Source: Erwinia endophytica (GTDB lineage Bacteria; Pseudomonadota; Gammaproteobacteria; Enterobacterales; Enterobacteriaceae). From it: DNA of 64,000 bases. The stretch is taken from positions 62,001 to 126,000 of the forward strand of contig NZ_RQVV01000054.1 of NCBI RefSeq assembly GCF_009295515.1, given 5' to 3'. The notes under the pieces were generated by a model. The model saw only the letters and a list, made by a program, of their open reading frames with translations, did not search any database and was not told the DNA's origin. Shown here piece after piece: positions 1 through 10,361 of this stretch (position 1 is its first letter; every line of letters begins with the position of its first letter). A program made the translations under genes and the position numbers.

Positions 1-18
1 TGTAAGTAAAAAAATACG

Positions 19-312
19 ATGAATCTGAGTACCAAACAAAAACAGCACCTGAAAGGCCTTGCTCATCCGCTGAAGCCCGTGGTGATGCTGGGCAACAATG
101 GCCTGACCGAAGGCGTACTGGCCGAGATCGAACAAGCGCTGGAGCACCATGAGCTCATCAAGGTGAAAATCGCGACGGAAGACCGTGAGACGAAAAACCT
201 GGTTATTGACGCTATCGTGCGCGAAACCAGGGCCGCAAAGGTGCAGGTTATCGGCAAGACGCTGGTGCTGTACCGTCCAACGCAGGAACATAAAATCACG
301 CTGCCACGTTGA
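19..312 (+). CDS. yhbY: YhbY, ribosome-associated RNA-binding protein
   Basis: A 97-residue protein made almost entirely of one CRM (CRS1/YhbY) domain, the family's usual length. The fold-defining pieces are visible: an N-terminal helix with LKGLAHPLKPVVMLGNNGLT, where the GxxG-like loop (GNNG) contacts RNA, and a C-terminal strand ending in LVLYRP. The family associates with pre-50S ribosomal particles. In E. coli yhbY is divergent from rlmE, which would lie left of this window. The gene converges on greA and shares a hairpin terminator with it. The ATG at 19 gives the family-standard N-terminus; an A-rich stretch precedes it rather than a strong Shine-Dalgarno. Confidence 0.95.
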   Translation: MNLSTKQKQHLKGLAHPLKPVVMLGNNGLTEGVLAEIEQALEHHELIKVKIATEDRETKNLVIDAIVRETRAAKVQVIGKTLVLYRPTQEHKITLPR

Positions 313-370
313 GGAGCAGGCGCTACCCATCAATTTAGTCACGGTAAAATGCCACACCCTTGATGCTGAT

Positions 371-395
371 AAAAGGCCGCAACGCGGCCTTTTTC
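371..395. terminator. Bidirectional terminator between yhbY and greA
   Basis: An inverted repeat (AAAAGGCCGC, loop AAC, GCGGCCTTTTT) with A-tract on one side and T-tract on the other, so it can end transcription of both convergent genes. Confidence 0.85.
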
Positions 396-433
396 TTTCT
401 TTTACAATCTGACTTGCTTATGCGGCTCCGCAA

Positions 434-910
434 TCAGATGTATTCAACCTTCAGGATTTCATACTCGACATCGCCACCCGGCGTTTTGATAACGGTGACA
501 TCATCCACTTCTTTACCGATCAGGCCACGGGCCATTGGCGAGTTCACCGAAATCAGATTCTGTTTAAAATCGGCTTCGTCATCACCGACAATGCGATAGG
601 TCGACTCTTCGTCCGTCTCCAGATTCAACACGGTAACGGTAGAACCGAAAATAACGCGACCATTCGCGTTCATTTTAGTCACGTCGATCACTTGCGCATT
701 TGACAACTTGGCTTCAATTTCCTGGATTCGTCCTTCACAGAAGCCCTGCTCTTCACGTGCGGCATGATACTCTGCGTTTTCTTTTAAGTCACCGTGCTCA
801 CGCGCTTCAGCAATTGAGGCAATAATTCTGGGGCGTTTAATGGTTTTCAGCTCTTCGAGCTCTTCGCGCAGTTTCTCTGCGCCCCTTAACGTCATCGGAA
901 TCTGATTCAT
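434..910 (-). CDS. greA: Transcription elongation factor GreA
   Basis: 158 residues, the standard GreA length. It rescues backtracked RNA polymerase by stimulating cleavage of the nascent transcript. The N-terminal coiled coil (residues 1-75) carries the acidic tip motif [11 protein letters not shown], whose Asp and Glu coordinate the catalytic metal in the secondary channel; the C-terminal FKBP-like domain holds the [10 protein letters not shown] and RGLIGKE motifs. The reading frame is open up to 1012, but ATG 910 matches the family N-terminus ([14 protein letters not shown]) and is preceded by GAGGT, so I chose it. The leader contains a terminator hairpin (separate entry), suggesting attenuation or a leader RNA. 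Confidence 0.97.
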   Translation of the reverse strand: MNQIPMTLRGAEKLREELEELKTIKRPRIIASIAEAREHGDLKENAEYHAAREEQGFCEGRIQEIEAKLSNAQVIDVTKMNANGRVIFGSTVTVLNLETDEESTYRIVGDDEADFKQNLISVNSPMARGLIGKEVDDVTVIKTPGGDVEYEILKVEYI

Positions 911-1005
911 CTCAATACCTCGTAAACTCTGTCCTGTACAAAAGTTAGCCATCCTGACAGATTTTAATGCAGAAAAAGCGTTCTGCGACGCTGGCCACTG
1001 AATTA

Positions 1006-1062
1006 CAAACAAAATAGACCTCCCCCGGAGGTACGCTCCAGAGGCCGAAGGTTTTGCATTTT
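1006..1062 (-). ncRNA. Putative greA leader RNA (GraL-like) ending in an intrinsic terminator
   Basis: On the minus strand, a -10-like TAAAAT (1070-1075) is followed about 30 nt later by a hairpin ACCTCC-GGG-GGAGGT (1018-1032) and a T-rich tail (CTATTTTGTTT). This lies 95-150 nt upstream of the greA start. E. coli greA has a leader terminator that yields the short RNA GraL in the same place. The hairpin is seen directly; the small RNA and its 5' end are inferred. Confidence 0.5.
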
Positions 1063-1161
1063 GATACGTATTTTACCGCAGAGTTCCTTATGGGTCATCG
1101 TTTACTTTCGACCTTAATGCACCGTAGTATGACAGCATCACCTGTCAGTAAACGCGAGATT

Positions 1162-2595
1162 ATGCGATTTTCACGAATTGTAGCCGGTTTAGCCTGCGTA
1201 TTTATGCTGAATGCCAACGCCACCCCGGTTGAAGAATACACACAATATTTACCTGATGGCGCAAACCTGGCGCTAATTGTACAAAAAATAGGTGCAAGCA
1301 CGCCCTCGATTGACTATCACAGCAAGCAAATGTCGCTGCCTGCCAGTACCATGAAAGTGATCACCGCTCTGGCAGCTTTGCTGCAATTGGGACCCGATTT
1401 TCGCTTTCACACCCAGTTAGAAAGCAAAGGAACCATTAGCGGCGGAACGCTAAAAGGGGATCTGGTGGCACGGTTTGGCGGTGATCCCACGCTGACCCGC
1501 CAGGATCTGCACAACATGGTCGCCACGCTGAAAAAACAAGGCATACAGCATATTCAGGGGAACCTGGTTATCGATACCTCTGTTTTTGCCAGCCATGACA
1601 AGGCGCCAGGCTGGCCCTGGAACGACCTGACGCAGTGCTTCAGCGCGCCGCCCGGCGCGGCTATCGTTGACCGCAACTGTTTTTCAGTATCACTTTACAG
1701 CGCGTCAACTCCCGGTGATAACGCCTTCATTCGTGTAGCGTCTTATTATCCGGTCAATATGTTTAGCCAAGTGCGTACGCTCGCCCGCGGCTCGTCTGAG
1801 GCGCAATACTGCGAGCTGGACGTGGTGCCTGGCGAACTGAATCGTTTTACGCTCACAGGTTGTATGACTCAGCGCGCGGAACCACTGCCACTGGCCTTTG
1901 CTATCCAGGACGGTGCCAGCTATGCCGGTGCTTTGCTGAAAGCCGAACTGCAGGACGCCGGTATTGATTATTCAGGTCACCTGTTGCGCCAGACGCAAGC
2001 TACCTCCCCCGCCACCACTCTGGCAGAAAAACAGTCAGCACCATTGCATGACTTGCTGAAAATCATGTTGAAGAAGTCCGACAACATGATCGCCGACACG
2101 GTATTCCGCACCATTGGTCATGCACGTTTCGGTGTACCTGGCACCTGGCGCGCCGGGTCCGATGCCGTACGCCAAATTCTGCGACAAAAAGCCAACATCG
2201 ATCTGGGTAACAGCGTCCAGGTTGATGGTTCTGGACTTTCTCGTCATGATCTGGTTGCGCCTGCTACTATGATGCAAGTGTTACAGTACATTGCAAAAAA
2301 CGATCAACAGCTGAACTTTATTTCAATGTTACCGTTGGCCGGCTATGACGGCACATTACGCTATCGCGGTGGTCTGCACGAAGCCGGCCTGGATGGCAAG
2401 GTCTCAGCAAAGACCGGTTCGCTACAAGGTGTATACAACCTTGCTGGTTTTATAACCACTTCCAGCGGGCAACGGGTGGCCTTCGTCCAGTATCTTTCAG
2501 GCTATGCCGTTCCCCCGCAGGATCAGAAACAGCGCCGTATTCCGCTGGTTCGCTTTGAAAGCCGACTCTATAAGGATGTTTACCAAAACAACTAA
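1162..2595 (+). CDS. dacB: Penicillin-binding protein 4, D-alanyl-D-alanine carboxypeptidase/endopeptidase
   Basis: PBP4 trims and cleaves peptidoglycan cross-bridges in the periplasm. With the start at 1162 the protein is 477 residues, equal to E. coli DacB, and begins with a signal peptide (MRFSRIVAGLACVFMLNANA). The class C penicillin-binding motifs are present in order: SxxK at Ser62-Lys65 (ASTMKV), SDN in KKSDNMIAD and KTG in SAKTGSLQG. The frame is open upstream to 1054, but those codons do not resemble the family. It is divergent from greA, and basR begins 5 nt after its stop, so the three genes dacB-basR-basS are probably co-transcribed. Confidence 0.96.
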   Translation: MRFSRIVAGLACVFMLNANATPVEEYTQYLPDGANLALIVQKIGASTPSIDYHSKQMSLPASTMKVITALAALLQLGPDFRFHTQLESKGTISGGTLKGDLVARFGGDPTLTRQDLHNMVATLKKQGIQHIQGNLVIDTSVFASHDKAPGWPWNDLTQCFSAPPGAAIVDRNCFSVSLYSASTPGDNAFIRVASYYPVNMFSQVRTLARGSSEAQYCELDVVPGELNRFTLTGCMTQRAEPLPLAFAIQDGASYAGALLKAELQDAGIDYSGHLLRQTQATSPATTLAEKQSAPLHDLLKIMLKKSDNMIADTVFRTIGHARFGVPGTWRAGSDAVRQILRQKANIDLGNSVQVDGSGLSRHDLVAPATMMQVLQYIAKNDQQLNFISMLPLAGYDGTLRYRGGLHEAGLDGKVSAKTGSLQGVYNLAGFITTSSGQRVAFVQYLSGYAVPPQDQKQRRIPLVRFESRLYKDVYQNN

Positions 2596-2600
2596 CAACA

Positions 2601-3263
2601 ATGAAACTACTGATTATTGAAGATGACGCTCTCTTGCTGGGGGGGCTGGTTCGGGCGTTAACCAGTGAAGGCTACGCTGTAGACTCGGCAACAAAAGGGG
2701 CAGAAGCCAGTGCCCTGTTGCAGAGTGGGCAGTATAGCTTGATCGTGTTGGATCTGGGGCTACCGGATCGCGACGGAGGTGATTTGTTGCGTCAGTGGCG
2801 TAAAGAGAATGTCGATCTGCCGGTACTGATCCTTACGGCCCGTGACTCGTTGGAAGACCGGGTTGAAGGGCTTGATGCCGGGGCCGATGACTATCTGGTG
2901 AAACCTTTCGCACTGGCTGAACTAAAGGCTCGTGTACGGGCACTGATCCGTCGTTATCAGGGACGAAGCGATAATTTACTCCAGCATGGCGATATTTCGC
3001 TGAACCTCTCTTCACAGCAAGTTTATCTCGATAGTCAGCCGGTAGAAATCACCCCAAAAGAGTTCTCCCTGCTAACCCGTTTACTGATGCGTATCGGGCA
3101 AACTGTTCACCGGGAAACACTGCAACAGGATCTCTACAGTTGGCAGGATGATACCGGTTCCAACACGCTGGAAGTGCACATCCACAACCTTCGTCGTAAA
3201 CTGGGGAAAGATCGGATCAAAACCGTGCGTGGCGTGGGTTACCGTTTGGAAGAAAGATCGTGA
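2601..3263 (+). CDS. basR: Response regulator BasR/PmrA, OmpR family
   Basis: A 220-residue two-domain regulator. The receiver domain (1-120) has the acidic pair EDD at 7-9, phospho-acceptor Asp51 (VLDLGLP) and Lys in VKPF; the winged-helix DNA-binding domain (about 125-218) ends in VRGVGYRLE. BasR/PmrA controls lipid A modification genes in response to ferric iron, acid pH and cationic peptides. The partner kinase overlaps its stop by 4 nt. The position beside dacB differs from E. coli, where basRS lies elsewhere with eptA. QseB-like regulators are a possible alternative, but the kinase's iron-sensing motifs favour BasR. Confidence 0.85.
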   Translation: MKLLIIEDDALLLGGLVRALTSEGYAVDSATKGAEASALLQSGQYSLIVLDLGLPDRDGGDLLRQWRKENVDLPVLILTARDSLEDRVEGLDAGADDYLVKPFALAELKARVRALIRRYQGRSDNLLQHGDISLNLSSQQVYLDSQPVEITPKEFSLLTRLLMRIGQTVHRETLQQDLYSWQDDTGSNTLEVHIHNLRRKLGKDRIKTVRGVGYRLEERS

Positions 3264-4315
3264 ACAGTATGCGTCGGCGTTTGCTGATTATGTTGGCGCT
3301 CATTCTTCTGACCTGTCAGTTGATGAGCGCAGCCTGGCTGTGGCATGAAAGCCGTGAGCAGATTGGTTTTCTGGTCAATGAGACGCTGTCAGCCCACGCT
3401 CGCAATGAACGGGTCGAAAGAGAGATTCACGAAGCCATCGCCTCACTCCTGCTGCCCTCTATCGTGATGGTCTGCTTCACCCTACTGCTGTCGTTCTGGG
3501 CGATCAGCTGGATTATTAGCCCACTGCGTTCGCTGCAAAAAAGTCTGTCAGAACGCTCAGCCGATAACCTCACGCCCTTACCACATTTCTCGGATATGGA
3601 TGAGATTGCCGCCGTAACGGGTGCAATAAACCAACTACTGGCCAGACTTGACCATACGCTGCGGCAAGAAAGGTTATTTACCGCGGATGCCGCGCATGAA
3701 TTACGCACGCCGCTCGCCGGATTGCGTCTGCATCTTGAACTGCTTGAACAGCAGGGAGTGACACAAGGGCCGATGCTTATCCAACGTATAGACCAGTTGA
3801 TGCATGTCATTGAACAATTGATGATGCTGTCACGTGCCGGCCAGGCACTGGCCAGTGGCCATTATCAGGTAGTGAGCTGGCACGAGGTGTTTGAACCGCT
3901 GCAACTGGAAATGCTCGAAATGCTGTCATTGCGCAAACAGACCCTTGAACTTACAGGAAACACCGCGCAGGAGGTCCAGGGCGATGCGGTACTACTCCGG
4001 CTCATGCTGCGTAATCTGCTGGAGAATGCCTCCAGATACAGTCCGGAAGGCAGTCATATCATCCTGATTGTGCAGCAAGAACAGCATGGCAGCAGCTTCA
4101 CGGTCCAGGATGAAGGCCCTGGCATCGCTCCCTCCGCTGCGCAGGAACTCACCAAAGCCTTTCGACGGCTGGATCAACGCTACGGCGGGAGCGGGCTGGG
4201 CTTGAATATTGTTCAGCGGATAGCCCAACTCCACCACGGTGAACTGCGTCTGATCAATCGTCAGGATCGTAGCGGACTGAATGCCACCTGCTGGCTGCCC
4301 GCTAAACTGAACTGA
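3260..4315 (+). CDS. basS: Sensor histidine kinase BasS/PmrB
   Basis: A 351-residue inner-membrane kinase starting at a GTG inside the basR stop (GTGA overlap). Transmembrane segments lie at about 8-27 and 62-84, enclosing a short periplasmic loop of about 34 residues. The loop has two ExxE motifs (Glu30/Glu33 and Glu55/Glu58), the ferric-iron binding pattern known in PmrB. HAMP follows, then the H-box with phospho-accepting His146 (AHELRTPLAG), N-box (LLENASRYSPEG) and G-boxes (DEGPGI, GSGLGLNI). It should phosphorylate BasR. There is no hairpin in the 20 nt between its stop and the convergent fepA stop. Confidence 0.87.
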   Translation: MNSMRRRLLIMLALILLTCQLMSAAWLWHESREQIGFLVNETLSAHARNERVEREIHEAIASLLLPSIVMVCFTLLLSFWAISWIISPLRSLQKSLSERSADNLTPLPHFSDMDEIAAVTGAINQLLARLDHTLRQERLFTADAAHELRTPLAGLRLHLELLEQQGVTQGPMLIQRIDQLMHVIEQLMMLSRAGQALASGHYQVVSWHEVFEPLQLEMLEMLSLRKQTLELTGNTAQEVQGDAVLLRLMLRNLLENASRYSPEGSHIILIVQQEQHGSSFTVQDEGPGIAPSAAQELTKAFRRLDQRYGGSGLGLNIVQRIAQLHHGELRLINRQDRSGLNATCWLPAKLN

Positions 4316-4335
4316 CACTCAGCCGCCAGTTCTGA

Positions 4336-6618
4336 TCAAAAATGTGTATTGACACTCATGTACCAGGTACGACCTGATTCGTTATAGGTATTCGCGCCAG
4401 CGCCGTACATATAGGCACCCGTGGTGGCATTCCCTGTGGTCTGCGCATTCCCTTCACGGAAGTGGCGTTTGTCAAACAGGTTATCGACACCCAAAGTGAC
4501 GCTGGCATATTTATTTACCTCATAAGTGCCACTCAGGCCCAGTATCGAGTAAGGGCTAACGGTGGATTTCTCCGTACCGGTGACCGCCTCTCCCTTGTAG
4601 TTGTACTTCTTCGGCGTCTGGCGCCCATACCAGGTGAAGGTGGTTTGTAGCGACAGGTCTTCTGTCACCTGCCATGCCAGCGTCGAGTTGAGGGTGTATT
4701 TCGGGATAACTGATAAACGGTCGCCGGTGCTTTTGTTCTTACTCTGCAGCATGTAGGTCAGGTTATTATTCCAGGTTAGGGTATCGATAACCGGGAAGTT
4801 CACTGTTCCTTCCAGACCTTCAACCACGGCTTTGGGGACGTTTTCCCATTTGTAAACATCAGTGCTGCCGGTGGTAGACACGCCACTTGGCAAATAGCCA
4901 GCTTCAATCTTATTACGGTAGTCGTTGCGGAACCAGGTCAACCCTGCCTGGTAACCTTCATGTTTATACTCAATCCCCACTTCCTTATTAATACTGGTTT
5001 CAGCTTTGAGATCATCATTACCAATCAGGTAACACCCTCCTGAACTGGCTGCACATCCCTGGCCTTTGCTATACAACACATAGTCCGGATTGGTCTGGTA
5101 CAGACTCGGTGCTTTGTATGCTCTGGCGATCCCCAGTTTCAGCGTAACGTCATCAATCAGCGCTTGCGACAGATTTAGTGACGGGCTCCAGTTGTTACCC
5201 ACAATACTGTGATGATCGAAGCGCAGTCCAGGTACCAGCATGGTGCTGTCAGTCAGCTCCATGTTGTCTTCCACAAACAGCGAGAAAATTTCGGCGGAAG
5301 AGTACGGGCTGCGGTTAGTACTGTCGATCCCCTCGATCCCCCCGCCGGACAGGGCCTGAGTATTCGATACACCATCCTTCATACGCTGCTGATTCCACTC
5401 AGTTCCCAGTGTCGCAGTCTGATTCACCAGAAACTCAAACGGAATACTGACTTCACTGTGCAACAGAACATCATTCAGTTGAATAGTGGAGAAACCACCA
5501 TCGGAGAAAATCCCCTCGGTACCTCCTGCCAGTCCTTCATTCATACGCGAATTACGCGTATTTTCGTATTGCGCATAAGAATTCGTACTGACGCCATTAT
5601 CCCAGACACCCGTCCAGTTAACCGCAAAATTCTGGCGGTACAAGCGGTTGGTCTCATCGCCATACTTGCTTTGTACCAATGTGCTAGTATTGGTATTTTG
5701 TGTATCCCCAGCGTAAAGATTTCCCTGGCGACTATAACCTGCGGTGAATTCCAGCGCCTGCTGCGGCGCAAACTCCCAACGCAGCTTAGCGTGAATATCC
5801 TTATTCACCGCACCTTCGCGTCCTGCGGGAACAGTATCCGCATAAGTACCGGTTCTCAGCGACTGATGCCCTTCATTAATGTATTGAGCATCAGCCTGAG
5901 TCTTGCTGAGGTTACCGTATAACGTGAAACTGAAATCATCCCCCAACGGCCCATTTAGCGAGAAATTCGTACGCTTAGTGGCACCTTCAGATTTATGTTC
6001 CGGCATATTCAGATAAGTGTTCCAGGAGCCATGCCATTCATGCGTGGTCGGTTTGGTAATAATGTTCACCACCCCGCCAGCAGCGCCGTTGCCATAGCGA
6101 GCGGCTGCCGGGCCTCTGATGACTTCAATATGATCAACCATCTCTGGCGCAACCCAACTGGTATCCCCGCGAGTATCGCGTTCGCCACGCCAGCCGAGGC
6201 GAACTGAGTTACGGCTGGAGACTGGCAGACCATCGATCAGGATCAGGGTATTTTCCGGCCCCATGCCACGAATATCGATTTGACGATTATTACCGCGCTG
6301 TCCGCTGGTTGAGTTTCCGGTCAGGTTTACCCCCGGCATAGTACGGATGATTTCAGACAGATCACGGGCAGGAGGCCGCTTTTTGATCTCGTCGGCAGTA
6401 ATGGTCGACACACCCGGTGCCTGAAGAGTCTGCTGAGCAGCGGTCACTATCAGGGTACTCTCTGTGGAGTCAGCATGTTCCGTTGCTGTCGCTGTCACAT
6501 TTTTTTGCCGGGAAATTCCGGTGGTTTCCTGAGACGTTTCCCCCGCAGCCATCGCTGTTGTAGCTATTCCATGCACAATAAAGATAGCGAAAGATAAACG
6601 CGATAATTTGTTCAACAC
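4336..6618 (-). CDS. fepA: Outer-membrane ferric-enterobactin receptor FepA
   Basis: TonB-dependent receptor of about 760 residues. After a signal peptide (NKLSRLSFAIFIVHGIATTAMA) comes a TonB-box-like STLIVTAAQQ, then the plug domain (RTMPGVNLTGNSTSGQRGNN, IRGMGPENTLILIDGLPVSS, IEVIRGPAAARYGNGAAGGV). A long beta-barrel ends in the terminal Phe of TWYMSVNTHF. Extended stretches recall E. coli FepA, so catecholate siderophores (enterobactin or its breakdown products) are the likely ligand. The start is uncertain: GTG 6618 or TTG 6615 gives a typical signal peptide, whereas the in-frame ATGs at 6666 and 6708 add atypical residues. It follows fepB on the same strand, with a Fur-like site upstream. 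No ent or fepCDG gene is here. Confidence 0.93.
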   Translation of the reverse strand: MLNKLSRLSFAIFIVHGIATTAMAAGETSQETTGISRQKNVTATATEHADSTESTLIVTAAQQTLQAPGVSTITADEIKKRPPARDLSEIIRTMPGVNLTGNSTSGQRGNNRQIDIRGMGPENTLILIDGLPVSSRNSVRLGWRGERDTRGDTSWVAPEMVDHIEVIRGPAAARYGNGAAGGVVNIITKPTTHEWHGSWNTYLNMPEHKSEGATKRTNFSLNGPLGDDFSFTLYGNLSKTQADAQYINEGHQSLRTGTYADTVPAGREGAVNKDIHAKLRWEFAPQQALEFTAGYSRQGNLYAGDTQNTNTSTLVQSKYGDETNRLYRQNFAVNWTGVWDNGVSTNSYAQYENTRNSRMNEGLAGGTEGIFSDGGFSTIQLNDVLLHSEVSIPFEFLVNQTATLGTEWNQQRMKDGVSNTQALSGGGIEGIDSTNRSPYSSAEIFSLFVEDNMELTDSTMLVPGLRFDHHSIVGNNWSPSLNLSQALIDDVTLKLGIARAYKAPSLYQTNPDYVLYSKGQGCAASSGGCYLIGNDDLKAETSINKEVGIEYKHEGYQAGLTWFRNDYRNKIEAGYLPSGVSTTGSTDVYKWENVPKAVVEGLEGTVNFPVIDTLTWNNNLTYMLQSKNKSTGDRLSVIPKYTLNSTLAWQVTEDLSLQTTFTWYGRQTPKKYNYKGEAVTGTEKSTVSPYSILGLSGTYEVNKYASVTLGVDNLFDKRHFREGNAQTTGNATTGAYMYGAGANTYNESGRTWYMSVNTHF

Positions 6619-6699
6619 TTTGGTTCTCTGCAAATCCGCCTCGTCAGCATCGTTGAGGCAGGTCATAGGATAAATGGGCGGGAAACACATTATTGCAAA

Positions 6700-6714
6700 T
6701 AAAAACAATTATCA
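6700..6714 (-). promoter_or_regulatory. Putative Fur box upstream of fepA
   Basis: Minus-strand TGATAATTGTTTTTA fits the 7-1-7 Fur pattern TGATAATnATTATCA at 11 of 14 positions, 80 nt upstream of the likely fepA start and within an AT-rich stretch. It is weaker than the site before fepB. Confidence 0.45.
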
Positions 6715-6853
6715 ATTAGATTGTTAATATCATTACTATTTTGTAGTGTTTTTTGTGGCAGTGACCACAAGTCACTGAATATTCCATTTCCCCGGATTAA
6801 AGGAAGTGTTACCCGAAAGCATCATCAACTGCGGAGGTGCATCAGAGGAGGTA

Positions 6854-7822
6854 TCAGGATTTGGCAAAAAGTTGCTCAAGACGAGTCAAAAGATGATTGG
6901 CACTGTAATAGTCGAGACGAAAACTGTCATTGCCCAGCGCCCAAACCTGCCGATCGCGAATCGCACTTGAACCTGCCACTAACGGTTCTGATAATAGTGC
7001 CGTCTTGCCCGTCTCATCGGTAGCGAACATCAATACTGACTTGCCAGTGATACCCGTTGCCAGATTCTCACCGACGAGCGGGATAATATCTTTACGCTTC
7101 AGGCGCTGACTACCGCGGAGTATATTTTCTGGTGGCGTAGCGAGCGTAAAGCCCAGGGCTTCCAGCATCTTGCCCTGTGCTGACTCTCTGGTCCACAGAT
7201 TCGCTTTACTGCCATGGGGATTATAAACCAGCGCCGAGACCGGTTGCGGGGGCAAAGCCAGCTTCGCTTTCACTTCAGTTTCACGCTGTGTATAAGACTG
7301 GATAGAACGCTCTGCACCAGCCTCATTACCCGTGGCCTGAGCCAGTTCCCGCTCGACCTGCTGCCAGCTTTTGTTGTCATAGTTGATAACCAGAGTCGGC
7401 GCCAACTTAGAAAGACGGTCGTAAAACACGATAGCAGAATCATTGCCCGTGGCACTAACAACGATCAGATCCGGTTTTTCCGCCGCAATAATTTCCAGGT
7501 TGGGTTCTCCTGCATACAATCGCTTAACCCCTTTTGCCACAGCGACATCGCTCCACTGGCGGAAGAACCCCTGATTGTCGACAAAGCGTTGCCCCGGCAT
7601 GGCGGCGGCACTGGCAATAACCGGCGCGCCAATCGCCAATAGCGATCCGGTCAGCGTAATGCTGGTCGACACAATACGTTTGGGCGGATGATGAATAACC
7701 AGTTCCCCTTTACGATTGGGCACGTTACGGGGCCAACCATCGGCAGCTCTTGCCTGGTAAAGAGGGAACAAAACAAGAGCACACAGTAATAGCGAAAATA
7801 ATCGCAAAACAGAAAATCTCAT
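6854..7822 (-). CDS. fepB: Periplasmic ferric-enterobactin binding protein FepB
   Basis: The 322-residue protein from ATG 7822 has a signal peptide (MRFSVLRLFSLLLCALVLFPLYQARA) and a periplasmic binding protein fold of the iron-siderophore type. FepB-typical stretches include RIVSTSITLTGSLLAIGAPVIAS, LIVVSATGNDSA, APTLVINYDNKSWQ and FRLDYYSANHLL. It would carry ferric enterobactin from FepA to the FepDGC permease, which is not in this window. The frame stays open upstream to 8092, but those residues do not match the family, and a GGAAAGAG lies before ATG 7822. Transcribed ahead of fepA on the same strand, with a strong Fur-like box 63-77 nt upstream. Confidence 0.93.
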   Translation of the reverse strand: MRFSVLRLFSLLLCALVLFPLYQARAADGWPRNVPNRKGELVIHHPPKRIVSTSITLTGSLLAIGAPVIASAAAMPGQRFVDNQGFFRQWSDVAVAKGVKRLYAGEPNLEIIAAEKPDLIVVSATGNDSAIVFYDRLSKLAPTLVINYDNKSWQQVERELAQATGNEAGAERSIQSYTQRETEVKAKLALPPQPVSALVYNPHGSKANLWTRESAQGKMLEALGFTLATPPENILRGSQRLKRKDIIPLVGENLATGITGKSVLMFATDETGKTALLSEPLVAGSSAIRDRQVWALGNDSFRLDYYSANHLLTRLEQLFAKS

Positions 7823-7884
7823 GATGATTGGCTCTTTCCGCGAAAACGACACAACCGGACCGAACAGTCCTGGAGAAATAAGGA

Positions 7885-7899
7885 TGATAATGATTATCT
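7885..7899. promoter_or_regulatory. Fur box upstream of fepB
   Basis: TGATAATGATTATCT matches 13 of 14 defined positions of the Fur 7-1-7 consensus, upstream of the fepB ATG at 7822. A perfect palindrome CGATAT-TT-ATATCG (7914-7927) lies just beyond it, so the promoter is probably in this interval and repressed when iron is plentiful. Confidence 0.8.
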
Positions 7900-8080
7900 T
7901 TACTATTTGAAAGCGATATTTATATCGAAAAGGTCCGTTCGGGAAAACGAATAATTCATTCGCGTATCCAATGGCTTTAACACACTCCTTTTTCATGCTG
8001 GCCATCGTCCAGGCTTCCGGTATACTGCCGGCGCGGATCTCCGGCGACTTATCTGAGTATGCTACTGAGGATCTGATGAA

Positions 8081-8107
8081 GAAAAGGGACACCGATAGCG
8101 TCCCTTC
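8081..8107 (-). terminator. Terminator after obgE
   Basis: Minus-strand stem AAGGGAC-(loop)-GTCCCTT followed by TTCTTC, just after the obgE stop. It separates obgE from the fepBA island. Confidence 0.75.
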
Positions 8108-8113
8108 AGGGGA

Positions 8114-9337
<1,224 letters not shown>

Positions 9338-9442
9338 TCACCTCAGTACATCGCACAACTGAATATAAAGTGTACAGCAAAAAAGGACCATGCGGTGAAC
9401 TCACGGGCATCAACACACCCCGTGGATTGGAAAGCAGAATGT

Positions 9443-9471
9443 AAAAAGCCCCGCAATGATAGCGGGGCTTC
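9443..9471 (-). terminator. Terminator after rplU-rpmA
   Basis: Minus-strand stem AAGCCCCGC-TATCATT-GCGGGGCTT followed by TTT, 50 nt after the rpmA stop. Confidence 0.88.
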
Positions 9472-9520
9472 TTATTCGCTGCTAAAAGCGGTACAAATAC
9501 CGCTTTCAGGCACGAAAACC

Positions 9521-9781
<261 letters not shown>

Positions 9782-9793
9782 TCAGATCTCCTC

Positions 9794-10150
<357 letters not shown>

Positions 10151-10176
10151 CTATAAATATTCACAATAGGGCGCGA

Positions 10177-10205
10177 ATTCTACGCAACTTCGTGGGCAAT
10201 GACAA
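10177..10205 (-). promoter_or_regulatory. rplU-rpmA sigma-70 promoter
   Basis: Minus-strand TTGTCA and TAGAAT hexamers separated by exactly 17 bp, followed by a GC-rich discriminator (TCGCGCCC) typical of stringently controlled ribosomal promoters. Confidence 0.75.
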
Positions 10206-10361
10206 GTGCCTGGTACGGAGTATCGTAGAAAAAAAACCAAAGCGAATGCAAACGTTTCACCGTCGCGTTTTTCAAGTACAATCGGTTATACATTAATATG
10301 GCGCAGGCACGGACAAAGACGCTTATCATAGCAGTATACCGAGCAATAGCTGAACAGACTG

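Noticed and set aside
434-1012. Longer GreA of 192 residues starting at 1012
   Set aside because: The extra residues do not resemble GreA and would run through the leader hairpin region; ATG 910 has a ribosome site and the family N-terminus.
5209-5922. 237-codon plus-strand ORF inside fepA
   Set aside because: It is antisense to strongly conserved FepA codons, lacks a ribosome site and has no protein-like domain.
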